From Sorex araneus (Eukaryota > Chordata > Mammalia > Eulipotyphla > Soricidae), in the NCBI RefSeq assembly GCF_027595985.1, contig NC_073306.1, forward strand, positions 192,589,000 to 192,652,999: a stretch of 64,000 bases of DNA, in the 5' to 3' direction. Shown here in pieces: positions 1-51,051 of this stretch; the first letter of the stretch is position 1; every line of letters starts with the position of its first letter. A program made the translations under genes and the position numbers. Below the pieces are notes generated by a model. The model searched no databases. It was not told the DNA's origin and saw only the letters and a program-made list of their open reading frames with translations.

Positions 1-73
1 ATGCTGGGAATCGAACCTGGGTCGGCCGCGTGCAAGGCAAATGCCCTACCCGCTGTGCTATTGCTCCAGCCCC
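1..73 (-). repeat. SINE1 (SOR-like), cut by window edge
   Basis: This is the head end of a tRNA-derived SINE read in reverse. It contains the complement of the B-box-like GGTTCGATTCC and finishes at the family start (complement of GGGGCTGGAGCAATAGC). The 3' half lies outside the window. Confidence 0.85.
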
Positions 74-229
74 ATGATACTATATTTTAGATGTTTATAA
101 ATTTCAGTGCTTCTGAAATTTTGCCAACAACAAAATACCCAAACTTCAGTTAGAATAGAGAAGGGGCCAGTATGACAATAATAGTTAGAAATGATCACTA
201 TGAACAAGAACTAAGTGTTGAAAGTAAGT

Positions 230-548
230 AAAGGTAACCTTTCTGTATTACAAATCATAATGACCAAAAGGAAAAAGAGAGGAGAGAGAGGGGGAGAGAG
301 GGGGGGGGGAGAGAGAGAGAGAGAGGGAGAGGGAGAGATAGATAGAGACAGAGACAGAGACAGAGATAGAGACAGACAGAAGAAAAGTGCTTGCCATAAA
401 GGCAGGGGTTGGGTTGAACAGGAAAGTGAGGATATTTCAGGTGGAAAATGTATATACTGGTGAATGGATAGGAGTATGGACATTATATAACTGAAACCAA
501 ATCATGAATAACCTTGTAACAGTATCTCACTGTGATTCAATTTAAAAA
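230..548 (+). repeat. L1 3' UTR fragment with polypurine tract
   Basis: A GA/GACA-rich tract (about 277-380) is followed by a 3' tail with 'ataactgaaaccaaatcatg' and 'tctcactgtgattcaatt', then A-rich sequence. The same order (polypurine, then this tail) recurs at 23130-23355 at the end of a clear L1, so this is the 3' end of a plus-oriented L1. The short ORFs across the GA tract are low-complexity artefacts. Confidence 0.7.
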
Positions 549-563
549 AATTAAAAACAAGCA

Positions 564-731
564 GGGCCGGAGCGATAGCACAGCAGGTAGGGCGTTCGCC
601 TTGCACGCGGCTGACCCGGGTTCGATCCCCGGCATCCCATATGGTCCCCCAAGCACCACCAGGAGTAATTCCTGAGTGCAAAGCCAGGAGTAACCCCTGA
701 GCATTGCTGGGTGTGACCCAAAAAGGAAAAA
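564..731 (+). repeat. SINE1, full length, with 15-bp target-site duplication
   Basis: A complete copy running from the tRNA-like head (A box around TAGCACAGCAGG, B box GGTTCGATCCC) to the tail GTGTGACCCAAAAAGG-A(n). It is flanked by perfect 15-bp repeats AATTAAAAACAAGCA at 549-563 and 732-746. The A-rich tail and duplication length fit L1-driven insertion. Confidence 0.93.
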
Positions 732-746
732 AATTAAAAACAAGCA

Positions 747-2708
747 AACCCCCCCAAAAAAATCCCAAAACGCTCAAACTCTTGCTTTAGGGCAAATATC
801 TAATAGTAAATGATACATGAGCTTAAAGAAGTAGTGTGACAAACTGCAAGAAATGACAGGCATAAGTGATGTGCTGTTAGCAGAATATTTGTCAAATGTT
901 ATAAAGAGCGCATGTTTGCAAATGAAGCTATATAATGGAACACCTTAAATGTCCTCACTTATTCCTATAGACAAGAGCTTCTAAACTTATTTGGCCTACA
1001 GTCCTCTTTAAGTAAAAAAATAAATGAATAAATAAATAAACCTAGAGGCCCCGGGAAATTTACCTTCTTTAAGCAAATAGAAGCATTCCCCAACTGCTCT
1101 GTAGATTCTCCTGCTCCCCACTGCCATATTCTTCTCATTCCCCTCCTGGGACATGATAGGGACATTTTAGGAAACACTTCTATGGACGGTGGGGAATTGT
1201 ATTGATCAGGGGTCAGTTGCATGGACCAGAATTCATGAAAAGTAGTTTAAACTCAAGAGGATCTACTAATAGTTTACACAGATGTTGAGTTCGATGTAGA
1301 AATGTTTTAGGTTTCCAGGAATGGTTTCCAAAGATGCACTAAAGAACTGAGTGACCAAGAACCAGTTACTGAATGTGTAGTGAGAACACAAAATGAGAAA
1401 TTGGGAAGCTAACACTAATGCTGATACCACTAAAACAAAACAAACCCTGCACAGTCAAGAACCACTGCAATTACAATACTAACATATAAAAGATGACACT
1501 CCAGATTAAAGTCTGTGAGCAGGCTCCAGAAACACATCAAATTGTTCATAACAGGAACCATAAAACTGATGTTTTTATGCCTTGCTTATCAACACCCATA
1601 AAACTAATCATGAGATCCTTGAGTCTTTGTCTAGTGACCTTAACACAGAAAAGTCTGAGGTCTACAGGTCATACTTGCTTCTAGAAAAATCATATACAGC
1701 TTTTAGCTAAGCTTGCTAATTCTAAACGGATCTCAACTCTGGCTGCAGAGTTGTCTGGGAAGTTTAGCTTTTAGCTTTTTAACCTTTTCAATTACGAATG
1801 GCATGCTAGAAGGGATTGAAATGAATACACAGTGCCTCATTCTCTAAAGAACTAGTGGGTCTTAAACATAGTGAAGAGGAAGAAAAATAGTAACCGAATC
1901 CTGTATATCTGGAGCTTGAAGCGACAATTTCAAGTTATAAATTTGTAAGTTATGTCTTCTCTATTCTACACATTATCTCTCTTTCTGGACTTTCCTGTTG
2001 CTATTAAAACTAGCCCTGCTGCCAGATATAAAGGAGTACCTGGGAGATTTACAGCTTCCTCTGAACCGCAGTGAAGATTGCCAGAGATGGGAAGACCCAG
2101 GTGAGGTCCTGGGCCAAATGGGCAATTATTCTACAGTTCCACAAAGAAGTCACACATCTATGTCCCTGGGATTTGATTGGTTTGGGGACCGACCTCCTAC
2201 CCCTTAAATCTCAGGGGTGCCATAGATCCTGTTGGAATGCAGTTTAATCCCGAAAAAGATCTGAAAGTACCCTTGTAATACCTATAAGAGGAAAAAAGTG
2301 AAAATTACATCAAAGTGGTTTCTATTTAGTGGGTCATCAAAATGAGCACAAGATAAGGAGTTCTGTTCTCTAAACATTTGACTCAAGTTTTACAGCAGAA
2401 TTGGTCCTAGTAAAATTAGCAAATGAAGTAATTTTAATGATGTAGAGTTCATTCAAGTCATGTCTTCTTCCAGGGATTTTAAAAAAAATGAATATCAACA
2501 AACAGTAAATAGTGAAAGAAGACCTAATGTGAACTTTTGTCTCCCCTAAAATTCATAATCTCCACACACATCTCGTCCTTTCATCTTTCTGTGTTGTTAA
2601 TCATCTGTTTATTTTTCTGCTACCTTCATGTGGATTACTCAGACACTGCCCCTTTTTAATCTGGTTTAAGTCTGTTCTTTCTTACCTCATCGAGAAATAA
2701 AAACTAAG
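747..2708. other. Upstream flank of STAP1, no gene recognised
   Basis: Mostly AT-rich single-copy-looking sequence. No recognisable coding exon or clear SINE was seen. Short ORFs (for example 965-1222 and 1998-2207) resemble no family I know and lack splice or codon support. Confidence 0.6.
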
Positions 2709-2733
2709 TGTGTGTGTGTGTGTGTGTGCGTGT

Positions 2734-2774
<41 letters not shown>
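2709..2774. repeat. (TG)n microsatellite
   Basis: About 33 TG units with two interruptions (CG and TA). It lies about 150 bases before the STAP1 start codon, so it may sit in the core promoter region. Confidence 0.97.
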
Positions 2775-41261
<38,487 letters not shown>

Positions 41262-41630
41262 ACCTTTGGTATGTTCCTCACTTTGTCGTGTTATGGAAAG
41301 AAAAAAAAGTCAATAAACCCTGTATGTGATTTGTAATACTAATCAGATAGAACTCTAGTTCAGCTTTTATATTTATCCCTTTGCAAAATCATTTGCCACT
41401 GACTGTGAAAATGAGAATACCGATATCCTGATGAATGGTTAATGGGCCTACTCTAGAGAATAAATATTCTGAAGAATATCATGTCATTATACTAGTTTCC
41501 TTGGTTTTATCAATCAAGTTCAGAGATAAGAAGAAAACCCTACTAATATAAAGTTATACAAGCCAAATGAATCATTTAAAGGTATGGTCTAGCAACAATG
41601 CTAGAGACTCCCGACAGACTAAAATGCATG

Positions 41631-41720
41631 AGGGGCTGGAGAGATGGGTCAACCGACTGGGCACCTGCCTGGAGTGGCTCCTCAGCACTGTGGGGTGAAA
41701 CTCCCAAATAAAACAAGATA
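41631..41720 (+). repeat. Old SINE1, partial
   Basis: 'gaggggctggagagatgggt', then 'ctcctcagcactgtggggtg'; most of the middle is missing. Confidence 0.6.
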
Positions 41721-42529
41721 CTTCATTACTCCCCCACGTGTGTGTTTGTGTCTACACACACATATACACACTCAGTGTTAGAATGCATGCCCTGCGTGTG
41801 TGAGAAAGCCTGGATTCAATTCCTAGCAACATTAAAAAAACCCACCAAATTATGGCAATTGGAAATTAGATAAATTGAGAAAAGGTTTCATTTCAGTGCA
41901 AAGTCAGGAGTGCAAAAACCAAAAAACAAGGGTAATGAGAAGCTGAGGACTACAACTATAGTCTAGCTTGCTGCAAAATTCACAGGGTGGCTTGTTTATA
42001 AATTATCAATTACTTGAAAGAGTGATAAGAGACTTTTAAACTGTGCACACAACTCTGGCTGCAAAGTTCTATGCTTATGAAACTAGGTCTGTCTGTAGGC
42101 CACTTCTGGGCAGGGCAGGGCAGGGCAGGACAGTTTGGATGTGATTTTCTCCATCCTTTGAAACAATCCTCGAAACTTATGGCCATCGACAAGCTGGAAG
42201 GAGAGGTAAGATATATCCAACTGAGGCCCTGCAACTAGTAACAGGGAATGCGCCTGTCTGGCAAATGGCCAGCAGCACAGGCTTTCCTAGGAGACTGGGA
42301 GTGACCAAGCAGAGCCTGGTGCAGACATCAAGGACTGCTGGTTGTGTCCCAAATGCCTCCAAAAATTAAAAAAAAAAAAGATACTTCAAACCTATTTGGA
42401 TTTAATTAAAACAAGTCTCTGGTCCTAGAAATTTAGAAGGGAAATAACTTTGGCTAGGGTAACACTTAAAATCTAGATAAACATGGCTAAGAAACTTGTG
42501 ACAACAATTTAAAAACCTAATTGGAAGGA

Positions 42530-42716
42530 ACTTTTTTTTTTGGTGCGGGGGTGCGTGGGAGGCGCAACCAACTGGGCTCAGGGCTTACTCCTGGTGCTGT
42601 TCTAAGGGATCAAGCCCAGTGACACTTGGTGGACCATATAGGTTGCTGGGGAATTGAACCTAGTTGGATACATACAAGAAAAACACCTTATCTGCTGTAC
42701 TACCTCTCCAAGCCCA
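42530..42716 (-). repeat. Diverged SINE1
   Basis: T-run, 'ctgggctcagggcttactcc', 'ggaccatataggttgctggg', 'ctacctctccaagccc'. Confidence 0.75.
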
Positions 42717-45323
42717 ATCTGAAGGAACTAAAAAAAATTATGTTTCTCACTTTGTGTAGGAATCACCTTGCATACACAGTACAAAAAACAGCTGTGATCG
42801 TTTAGCTTGCCTGGAATTTTCTATAGTTATCAATTAGTGACTGGTGAGGCAGCCCTGTTTACGTTTGGTTAGCTTTCAGTGACAATTATTCTCTGATATT
42901 GTCTGGAACACCCCATCCTTGAACTTCTGCATGCTAATCCAATTTCTGGCTTTGAAATAACAAAGTCCATTCAATAATAACAATGTCCCCTTTCTTTGCC
43001 TTATCCTCAATTATAAATTGTTGGCCCTTTAGTCTCATCTTTGACTTGTATTCTAATTTCTGAACAGCTCTCCTAAAATAGCACAAGGAATGACCTCAGT
43101 ATAGATATGGGCAACATAATATATTACTTGCAAAGACAAATAAACACCATGTAATAAAAATCTTAAGGAATAAGCTATTAATATGCTTTCATCCTCTTTT
43201 TTCTCAGAGACCAAAGGATCTCCTGGAACACCCTCAAAACAAACAAAAAGCTAGAGGGAGGGGAATTGAATACAGGTTGCCTCCTGGATAAATAGAATTA
43301 TGGCAGTCATCTAATTAAATGTTGGCACAATTAGTATTAGCATTAATCAGTATGAGTATTAGTACTACCTTAATAAATACTAATTAATACTGGGTAACAA
43401 ATTATCTCCAAAATATGATGGTTAAGTCTATAGACATTTTATTTAATCCGCCTTTTTCACATCGGCAATCTCAATATGATTTGACTGGGCAGTTCTTGCT
43501 GCCCTTTACATGACAGTCACCAGATTGTGGCTTGACTGAGCCTGGATAGACCAAGATGGCCTCATCCTCACAGCTGGTGCTGGCAGCTCCTTGAGCCACT
43601 GAGTAGCAGAACAAATCTCTACTTCTGGTTCCCAGTCTGTGGGATTAGCCCTTGCTCTTGCACTAGAAATTTTCTAACCGTAGGTGAAAAATGTTGTTGC
43701 GTACCGTTGGGCTATAGAAATTTGTAATGTTGAGGTCGACAGACTAGGAAACTTACTGCAGAAGCTGTCAGTTTGATCATTCAGTGTATAATGTCTTAAA
43801 TATTCTTTCTGCATTTCTCTTTAAAACTGTTTTCAAATTTTCAAATGACAATCACTTTTTTTGATGTGCAATTCTGAGTTTTGACAACCACAGTCAAGCT
43901 ACAGGACATTCCATTACCTCAAAAAATAGTTCTATTTTCTTCCTTTGTAATCAGTGCTACTTTTTACCCACATTTCCTGACCATCTCTTTTCCAGTCCTA
44001 GAATTTTGCTCTTTCCAGAATGATTTTTCAGAATATTTTATAAATAAAATCTCAGTATAAAATCTTTTGACTGTTTTCTTTTACTTATTAGTGTCTAAGT
44101 TCACATAAGCATGGTTTGTCTTACTAACTCACTTTTTAACTGATTTAATTTTACCCTTTGAAGGTATTAGTACTCATTCAACTTTTGCAATGTGTTGACA
44201 TTTTGTAATTATTAAACTACATATTAACATATCTGTGCTCAGTCTTCACTTTAGTAAGGTATCTAGAGATAACTGGTCTGTCTGACCTTATGACGGTCAA
44301 ATATTTTCTGAAGTTGTCCTACCATTTTATACCTCTACTTCAATCTTTGAGAATTCTAGTTTCAGTATGTGCTTTGGTCATTTCTAAAGAGCAGTGTTCT
44401 TTCTGTGGGTTTTAATGGGGTCCTTACCCAGACAGTGGTACTCAGGGGACCAGGACAATTCCTGGTGGTGCTGGGGACCAGCAAGCTAGCCCTAGTTGTA
44501 TACAGGAGTAATGTGCTGTCAGGAATTCAATTCAGGGCTTTCCATATAAATATCATCTGCTCCACCACTTTGGTGATCTTCCTCGTTGTCTATGTGGCTT
44601 TTATATGTATTTCCTTAAAAAAAAAAAGTTGAATACTGTTTCACAAAATACACTTTCAAAGTATCTGCTGGAACATTTCACCCACTATTTTTATTGGACT
44701 GTTTTCTTATATTATTTTGACCTGGCTAGATGTACTCTGAAGAAAAGTCCCTTGTCAGACACCAACAGAGTCTATAGCTCAGCTCAGTCTCATAGGTAAT
44801 TCAGAAAACTTTGTCTCTAAAATAGAATCAAAATGATCCTTCCCTACTAGCGTCTCTAGTAAATGGCAGAGCATATGAAAAAGTATCAGTGGAGGATGAA
44901 ATCATCAAGCTGAGCATTAAGTTTTTGTATAAGCAATGTTTTAAACATAACATCAACATACAGTTAAGGGCAACATGATGCACAGACAAACAAGATATCA
45001 ATGTGGAGTAGTTGAAGGAAAAAACAGACCAGACAGAGATTTGGGAACTCTGGGAATTATGAACCAGACAGTAAATAATGTTTTTCATGTTCACAAAAGC
45101 TAAAGTTTGGAAATTTTAGTAAGATAATCGGAAACTTCAAAATGGCAGGTTTTATTTCTAGTATAAATTTGAGAACTGAAAATATAAAGGGCTAAGAATA
45201 ACCAAGATACTTACAGAATGAAAGTTGGAAAAATTTTTGCTAAACAGAACAAAATACCCTATGGGTTATATTGTGAAAAACAAAGATTTCATGGGAATGT
45301 GACACATACAAAATACTTCATGA

Positions 45324-45500
45324 GGGGCCGGAGCGATAGCACAGCGGGTAGGGCGTTTGCCTTGCACGCGGCCAACCCGGGTTTGATCCCCGGCATCCCA
45401 TATGGTCCCCCCCAAGCACTGCCAGGAGTAATTCCTGAGTGCAAAGCCAGGAGTAACCCCTGAGCATCACTGGGTGTGACCCAAAAAAAAAAAATAGAAG
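45324..45500 (+). repeat. SINE1, young, 14-bp target-site duplication
   Basis: Nearly consensus copy flanked by AAAATACTTCATGA at 45310-45323 and 45501-45514. Confidence 0.96.
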
Positions 45501-45798
45501 AAAATACTTCATGAATCAAGAACTTCAGTGTGAAAGACAACACTAAAACTCTCAGAAAATCTGAAAAACCCAGGTATGTGGGACTTGTGACCAAAATCTC
45601 CAGGCTCCAATGGAGTCAGAAATGGGTGACCTCAACCATCTCCCTGTGCTTCCCATAGCCTGGCAGTCACACCTATGAACCGCCTCTGGCGCTATATAAG
45701 CTCATTAACAGTCAGATCCAGACTCTATATAAATATCCTCAGAAGAAAGTAACACATCTCAGAAATGCCTCCAGATCCCTTCACCATCCAGTTAAAAA

Positions 45799-45850
<52 letters not shown>
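45799..45850. repeat. (AT)n microsatellite
   Basis: About 24 AT units, followed by CA/TA-rich text up to 45890. Confidence 0.97.
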
Positions 45851-45857
<7 letters not shown>

Positions 45858-46089
45858 TATACATATATATACATACACACACACATATATAAAAAAACCT
45901 CAGCTGTATCACCATATTTGAAATTTTGGAATTCGTGGAGCGTGCAGCTATACATCTCATACTCTATGCTACCGATGTATCAAGACAAGGGTTTAATGGC
46001 TCCAGGGTGAAATACAACAACCTTCACACACTTTGCTCTAAGAAAATTTTTCTGATCACTTTTAGCAGATTTTTCATAACAAGCAATAC

Positions 46090-47161
46090 TTGTATCACTT
46101 GTCTTCCTGTTGATCTTCAGTTTGCTCGAGTGGGCGCCAGTAACAGCTCCATCTGTCCCTGTCGCATGCTAGTGTAGCCCAATGATACCTGCTTGCACCA
46201 GGAACAGTAAGAACTTCAAACCGTTTGTTCAGGGTTTTGACGAAGAAGCATGACCATCTCGTTGGTGGGTGGCCACGTGGTCTTTTGATGTTCCGTGGAA
46301 TCCAGTTGGTAACAGATCTAGTCCAGTGGGCATCTCTGAATCGCATTATGTGTCCAGCCCATCTGATTTTTGATGTCTTGGCTAATGAGATAGCGTCCCT
46401 GATTCTTGACCGTCGACGGATCAAGATTGGAACTCCGGATTCCTTCTCTCACTTGAGTAAGAAGTGATACTACTAGCAAGCTCTTTTGAGTCCTCCTTGG
46501 GATATCCAAATAGCGTTCTTATCCTGTTTGCATAGGACCCAGGTCTCTGAGGCGTACGTTAGTGCAGAAAGAACGGTGGAATTGAAAAGATGTGCCCAGA
46601 GTCGAAGGCCCTTCATCCTCTTAACCACTTCTTCGACAAACTTGAAGATGTTCCATGCCGCTCTCTTCCTCCTGTGCACTTCTGGTGCCGAGTCGGTCCT
46701 CATGTTGAGTTCTTGACCCAGGTACACATAGCTGCTGCATTCGGAGATGTTTGTTTGAGAGCAAATGGAGGATCAGGGGCTAGTTTGTTTTTCATAAGCA
46801 TTGTCTTGTTGAGGTTCAGCTGCAGTGCGACCTTTCCACACTTGTGGTCAAAGTCGGCCAGCATTTGTGCCGCTTGGCTAATGTTTGGCGTTATGAAAAA
46901 ATGTCATCAGCGAAGTGGAGGTGGTGGAGTTGCCGACCATCTATCTTCACTCCCATTCTAGTCGTCACATGATGTTCTCGAGGGTGGCACTGAAGAGTTC
47001 CGGTGAAATGGCCAAAGTCCTCTCTTTACGTCAATGATCACTTCCTTGTAGAATGGTGAGATCCTGGTGGTGAATCTGTAATACAGCTCAAAGAGGATCT
47101 TGATGTACTGAGTTTGAATGCCCTGTTTGGCTAGGGCTTCGATGACTGCTTCAGTCTCAAT
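46090..47161 (-). pseudogene. 5'-truncated RTE-clade LINE, 11-bp target-site duplication
   Basis: Bracketed by ACAAGCAATAC at 46079-46089 and 47162-47172. In reverse it encodes the C-terminal part of an RTE-type reverse transcriptase in several broken frames: 'EVHRRKRAAWNIFKFVEEVV', 'AHLFNSTVLSALTYASETWV', 'SKIRWAGHIMRFRDAHWTRS' and 'PRNIKRPRGHPPTRW', ending in EDQQEDK and TGA at about 46095-46097. Only a few bases (TACAA) follow the stop, so the 3' UTR is almost absent and there is no poly(A), as in RTE elements. Frame breaks and missing 5' domains make it inactive. Confidence 0.92.
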
Positions 47162-47969
47162 ACAAGCAATACAAAATAAATTATTTAGATCCTGCTTTGG
47201 GGGTCAGGGCGTAAACATTGGAAATATGGTGGTGGAAAGGTATAATGGTGGTGGGACTGGTGTTGGAATAGCAAATGTAATAAATACAATTTAAGAAAAA
47301 ACCCGAAAAACTCTCACAAGGTAATATATCTACCTCATGAAAGTCTTCATGACATGGGCCAGAGAAAAAATACTTCAAAGTCACACACAAAAAAATAACA
47401 AAATAAAAAGTGATGTTTCTTAATATCTAACTAACAAGTAATTTACAGTCAACAGAAATAACTAGTATATTAATACTGAAGTAGGTTACATAACTATTGT
47501 GAAGAATACAGTATAGCTATAGGCATGGATGAATCTACCTAGAATAAAAGCAGCAACAGCTGTAAAATACAACATGGCTTCATTTACATAAGGTTCAAAG
47601 ATTCACAAAGCTAACTGTATTGTTTAGGTAACATTACAAATAAAAACAATCATGTTTATCACAAAAGATAGGGTAGTGGCAAACTGCCAGAGGTTATGTG
47701 TAAATAAACTGGTGTGACTAAAAAGTGTCTATTACGAGAAGTTCTTTTGAGTTGCTGTTAATATATTATTAATTTGAAAGGTGCTTATACAAGTAGTTAT
47801 TATAATGATTCTTTAAACTTTCCATTTATATTTTATGTTCTTTTGAATATAGAAAATGAAGTGATGATACAGAAGAGAAAAAGAATACACATAAATTATT
47901 CACGGCTCACTTCTAATCCCAAAGATCTCAACTCTCTTTTTTTCACTTTGCTAAAAGTATTAAGGTTTG

Positions 47970-48125
47970 GGGCTGGAAAGGTAGTAGAGGGTAATGTGTT
48001 TGCCCTGCATGTGGCAGACCTGGGTTTGATCCCTGGTATTACACATCGTCCCCGAGCACCACTGGGAACAATTCCCAAGTGCAGAGCCAGGAGTAATTTC
48101 TGGGTATGATCCAAAACAATTCATA
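47970..48125 (+). repeat. SINE1, moderately old
   Basis: 'ggggctggaaaggtagtaga', 'ctgggtttgatccctggtat', 'agagccaggagtaatttctg'. Confidence 0.8.
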
Positions 48126-48185
48126 ACAAATTCGTGGAGGAATTTGTTATGAAACTTTGGAGAAACCCCCAAAGTGCTAAGGTCG

Positions 48186-48310
48186 GGGCTGAAGGCGACA
48201 GCAGGAAGGTTAGGATGACTGCCTACCACGCAGCCGCAGCCCTGGTTTGTATCCCACTCTGCACACAGTCCCTGAGCACCTCCACCCGAGGGCCACTCTG
48301 CGTGTGCATC
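48186..48310 (+). repeat. Old SINE1
   Basis: 'ggggctgaaggcgacagcag', 'ccctggtttgtatcccactc', 'gtccctgagcacctccaccc'. Confidence 0.5.
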
Positions 48311-48369
48311 CCACCTTTCCAAAGCTCAGGAGAATTTATAGGTCAAGAGACCCTAATCAATAATTAGGC

Positions 48370-50915
48370 AGAGACTATTTTCCTCAGGAATAGAGGACAA
48401 GCTTCTTTGTCTTCATTTGAGTAATTATACAATAGAAAATAGCGAGCTGTATGAACACTGGTTGAACCGTTTCATGCTTTTTCATTGGGACAACCAGGGA
48501 GTGCCATGACAGACAAAACATAAAAACAAGGATACACACCCTACTGAGATGATTTAGACCAGCTTACGGACAGTAATGGAACTTCCTTGAACAGGCCTGC
48601 ATTTTAGAAATCCCCGGTCAAGACTTATCACACCTTCTCGGTGTTATGTGTGACTGACCACATCACTTACCCCAATAGTTTCAGCACAATTTCCAGGAAT
48701 CAAAGTATACTGATATAATCTCTACACATTGCAGCTCATGTACTATACAGTTGCAAAATTTCAAATTTGGCAACACAAAACAAACATTCACATAGAACAA
48801 ATAGCAAAATCAGAATCTTTAGAGTCAATAATATAACAAAATATTGTCAAATTTTTAATGTATTTTTAATAAGTAAAAAATTACTAAGCAGTACCGTATA
48901 AAATTGACTTTTGCACCTGATATTTCAATCACTAACAGCGATCTCATGATGGTACAGAAATAAAATAGATAAAAACAATATCATTAACTTTATCCTGCTT
49001 TTCCAGCTTAGCAGAACTAAGAGAAGTTAACAGCAATACTCACTATTTACAAAAAAAAAAAAACAAAGACAAATGGTTTCAAGTTTAATCACAAAACGAA
49101 TAAAGTCCTTGTTATTTTGTTTATTTGCTAAAGCACTGATCTCTATAAATAAGAATTGATAGCGGATTCTAAATTTACTTCTAAAGACATCATAATTTAG
49201 GTCAAATAGAAACACTATTAGAGCAGAGTTGAGGACTATGTTATATAGCTCAAAACAGAGAGAAAGTAGAAAAAAAAGACTTCTTACCAAAAAAGTCCTT
49301 TTATTACTTCTAACCTCTAGAGTTCCAAATCAGAGCACTGGTATTCTTAAATTCAATATTAATATTTAAATGTAACAATTTAATTTGCAATATGCATGAT
49401 GACGGGAGAACATTTAGTGAACAAAAAGTATTTTCAAAGGTGGCCATTTACTATAAATTCATCCTGTTTACTTCTCACCTTCCAAAGCGGATTACCCTTT
49501 AGTCATACAAATTAATCCTCTACATATATATGTACACATATATTTCTCCACTTTTATGATGACACTTTTACAAAATATGTCAACATAGCTAGCTGGCTGA
49601 TAAAGTAAGTTAAAATATCTGTAAATAAACAAAGAAAATTCTAGTCAAGTGTATAAAAAGACACCAAAAATGGATTAATACTGAGATTTTTAACTTACAA
49701 AGTTCCTACTAATTGTCTGAAAGCAAAGCAGAAAAGCAGCTCTAAGAAAACAATTTACTGTCTTATATAATGCCAATTGCTTTTGCTGTATGTATTCACT
49801 GAGTTTGCAGTGCTGAGAACACAGTTACTTATAAATATTTGCTATAGTTTTAACTTGGAGACAGAAGGTTTCTATTAATAAAGACCTAAATGTTTCTTAC
49901 ATACTTTTTTGTCACTTTCTGGGAATGCAGAATTAATGCTTCCCTTTCAAATGAAATACCAAAAAATATGTATTTTTCCATTAGATTGCAGGAAAATAAT
50001 CAAGACTCAGCTAGTGATTGTTTTAAATTTCTAGATTTTATCAATTCTAGGGATATAACCTATACAAAATCTCTTGGTTTAACATACTATGACAATAAGG
50101 TTTAGCGTTCCAAATAAATAAACCAGCCATATCAGAAGGCAGACAGAAGAATAAAATGATCAGCTGCATTTATCTGTTCACATTAACGGATTCTCTAAAG
50201 TCAGCAGTCAGAACCCATACAATACTGTTGATATTTAGTCCAAGTGGATATGTCCATCGACTTCCTGCTTACAACACTGATGCTATTAACAAAGACCCTG
50301 ATTTAGGGGAAGACAGTGATGCAACAAACTCTGTTTAAAGCTTAAGGGGCAACTATAACTGTGGAACTTGATGTCTACTTTTCATCCACTGCTACCACCC
50401 CTTCTCTTTCAGCTGGTATAAAATTCAAAGTCGAATCACGACAAGAACAAGTTGCCAAGCAATATTTGTATAGACAAGTGGGCTTCAAATATTAAAGAAA
50501 GATAAAATTCAGAAAACAGAATTCACTATTTAGAAAATTGCTTTTACAATTTTCAAGTCTCTTGATATTTTCTCACTTCTGTTAAGGGAATATATATATA
50601 TATATCTTTTTCTTTTTATTTAGAGAGGTCAAGATACAAATTAAGCATTATTACATGGCATTCCAGTTCAAAGTTGCTTGCGACCATATTCTTGTGTGAT
50701 GCACCAGACAAGTGTATACTATGCTCCAAAAATATTACAACTCTGCTCGAAAATGTTTCATAACTCTTCATTGTAGTTTTCTGTGGATATTTCCCTTACA
50801 TTAAGGCTTCATCAAAGAGAAATCCATGGTGTTATGAGATGATTTCCTTTAGCTTTGCTGAATTATGCAATCTCGTCCAAAAATCAATCCTGAAGAAACT
50901 TTAAGACAACTTCTG
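48370..50915 (-). other. UBA6: Probable UBA6 3' UTR, repeat-free
   Basis: 2.5 kb right after the UBA6 stop (minus strand) without a recognised SINE, L1 or LTR, in a region where repeats occur every few hundred bases. Low repeat content is typical of a long 3' UTR. AATAAA signals on the minus strand occur at 50615-50620 and 49310-49315; the real cleavage site cannot be chosen by eye. Short ORFs here (49890-50105, 50156-50338) have no family resemblance. Confidence 0.55.
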
Positions 50916-51051
50916 TTAATCAGTGTCATAACTAAAGTAGTATCTTACTGGAGGTCCAGGTAAATCTTCATCTCCATCAGTGTCTGGGGCAAATGACACA
51001 GTAAGATCCACATATTTCTTTTCAGTAGAAGGCTTCACAAGTTTATGCATT
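50916..51051 (-). CDS. UBA6: UBA6 last coding exon
   Basis: TTGTTAG|A ATG CAT to TAA. Encodes [20 protein letters not shown] and [20 protein letters not shown], ending YDTD, the last strand of the ubiquitin-fold domain. The first base completes a Thr codon. Human ends HDTD at the same place. Confidence 0.97.

Larger units (their letters stand above)
41269..45309. other. STAP1 downstream region
   Basis: Contains two worn SINE1 copies (41631, 42530), a TG/CA-rich patch near 41745-41770 and otherwise AT-rich sequence. I looked for the human-like last STAP1 exon (tail ...SEKLKKNPHIA) and found no convincing match. The STAP1 3' UTR is probably here, but its end is not visible. Confidence 0.5.
45545..47300 (+). 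repeat. L1 3' UTR interrupted by an RTE LINE
   Basis: 45545-46078 matches 6135-6630, and 47175-47295 matches 6890-7010 in layout. Between them lies the RTE insertion. The young flank text joins cleanly when the RTE and one target copy are removed. Confidence 0.65.

Noticed and set aside
43500-43720. GC-richer stretch considered as an exon of another gene
   Set aside because: All frames contain stops within short distance, and no splice sites or family resemblance were found.
47860-47910. Possible decayed last STAP1 exon ('gaatatag' followed by text encoding QKRKRIHIN)
   Set aside because: It faintly resembles the human tail EKLKKNPHIA, but the match is a few basic residues, the phase is unproven and upstream residues do not align. 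It lies 6.6 kb from exon 8. A genomic alignment to human exon 9 would decide.
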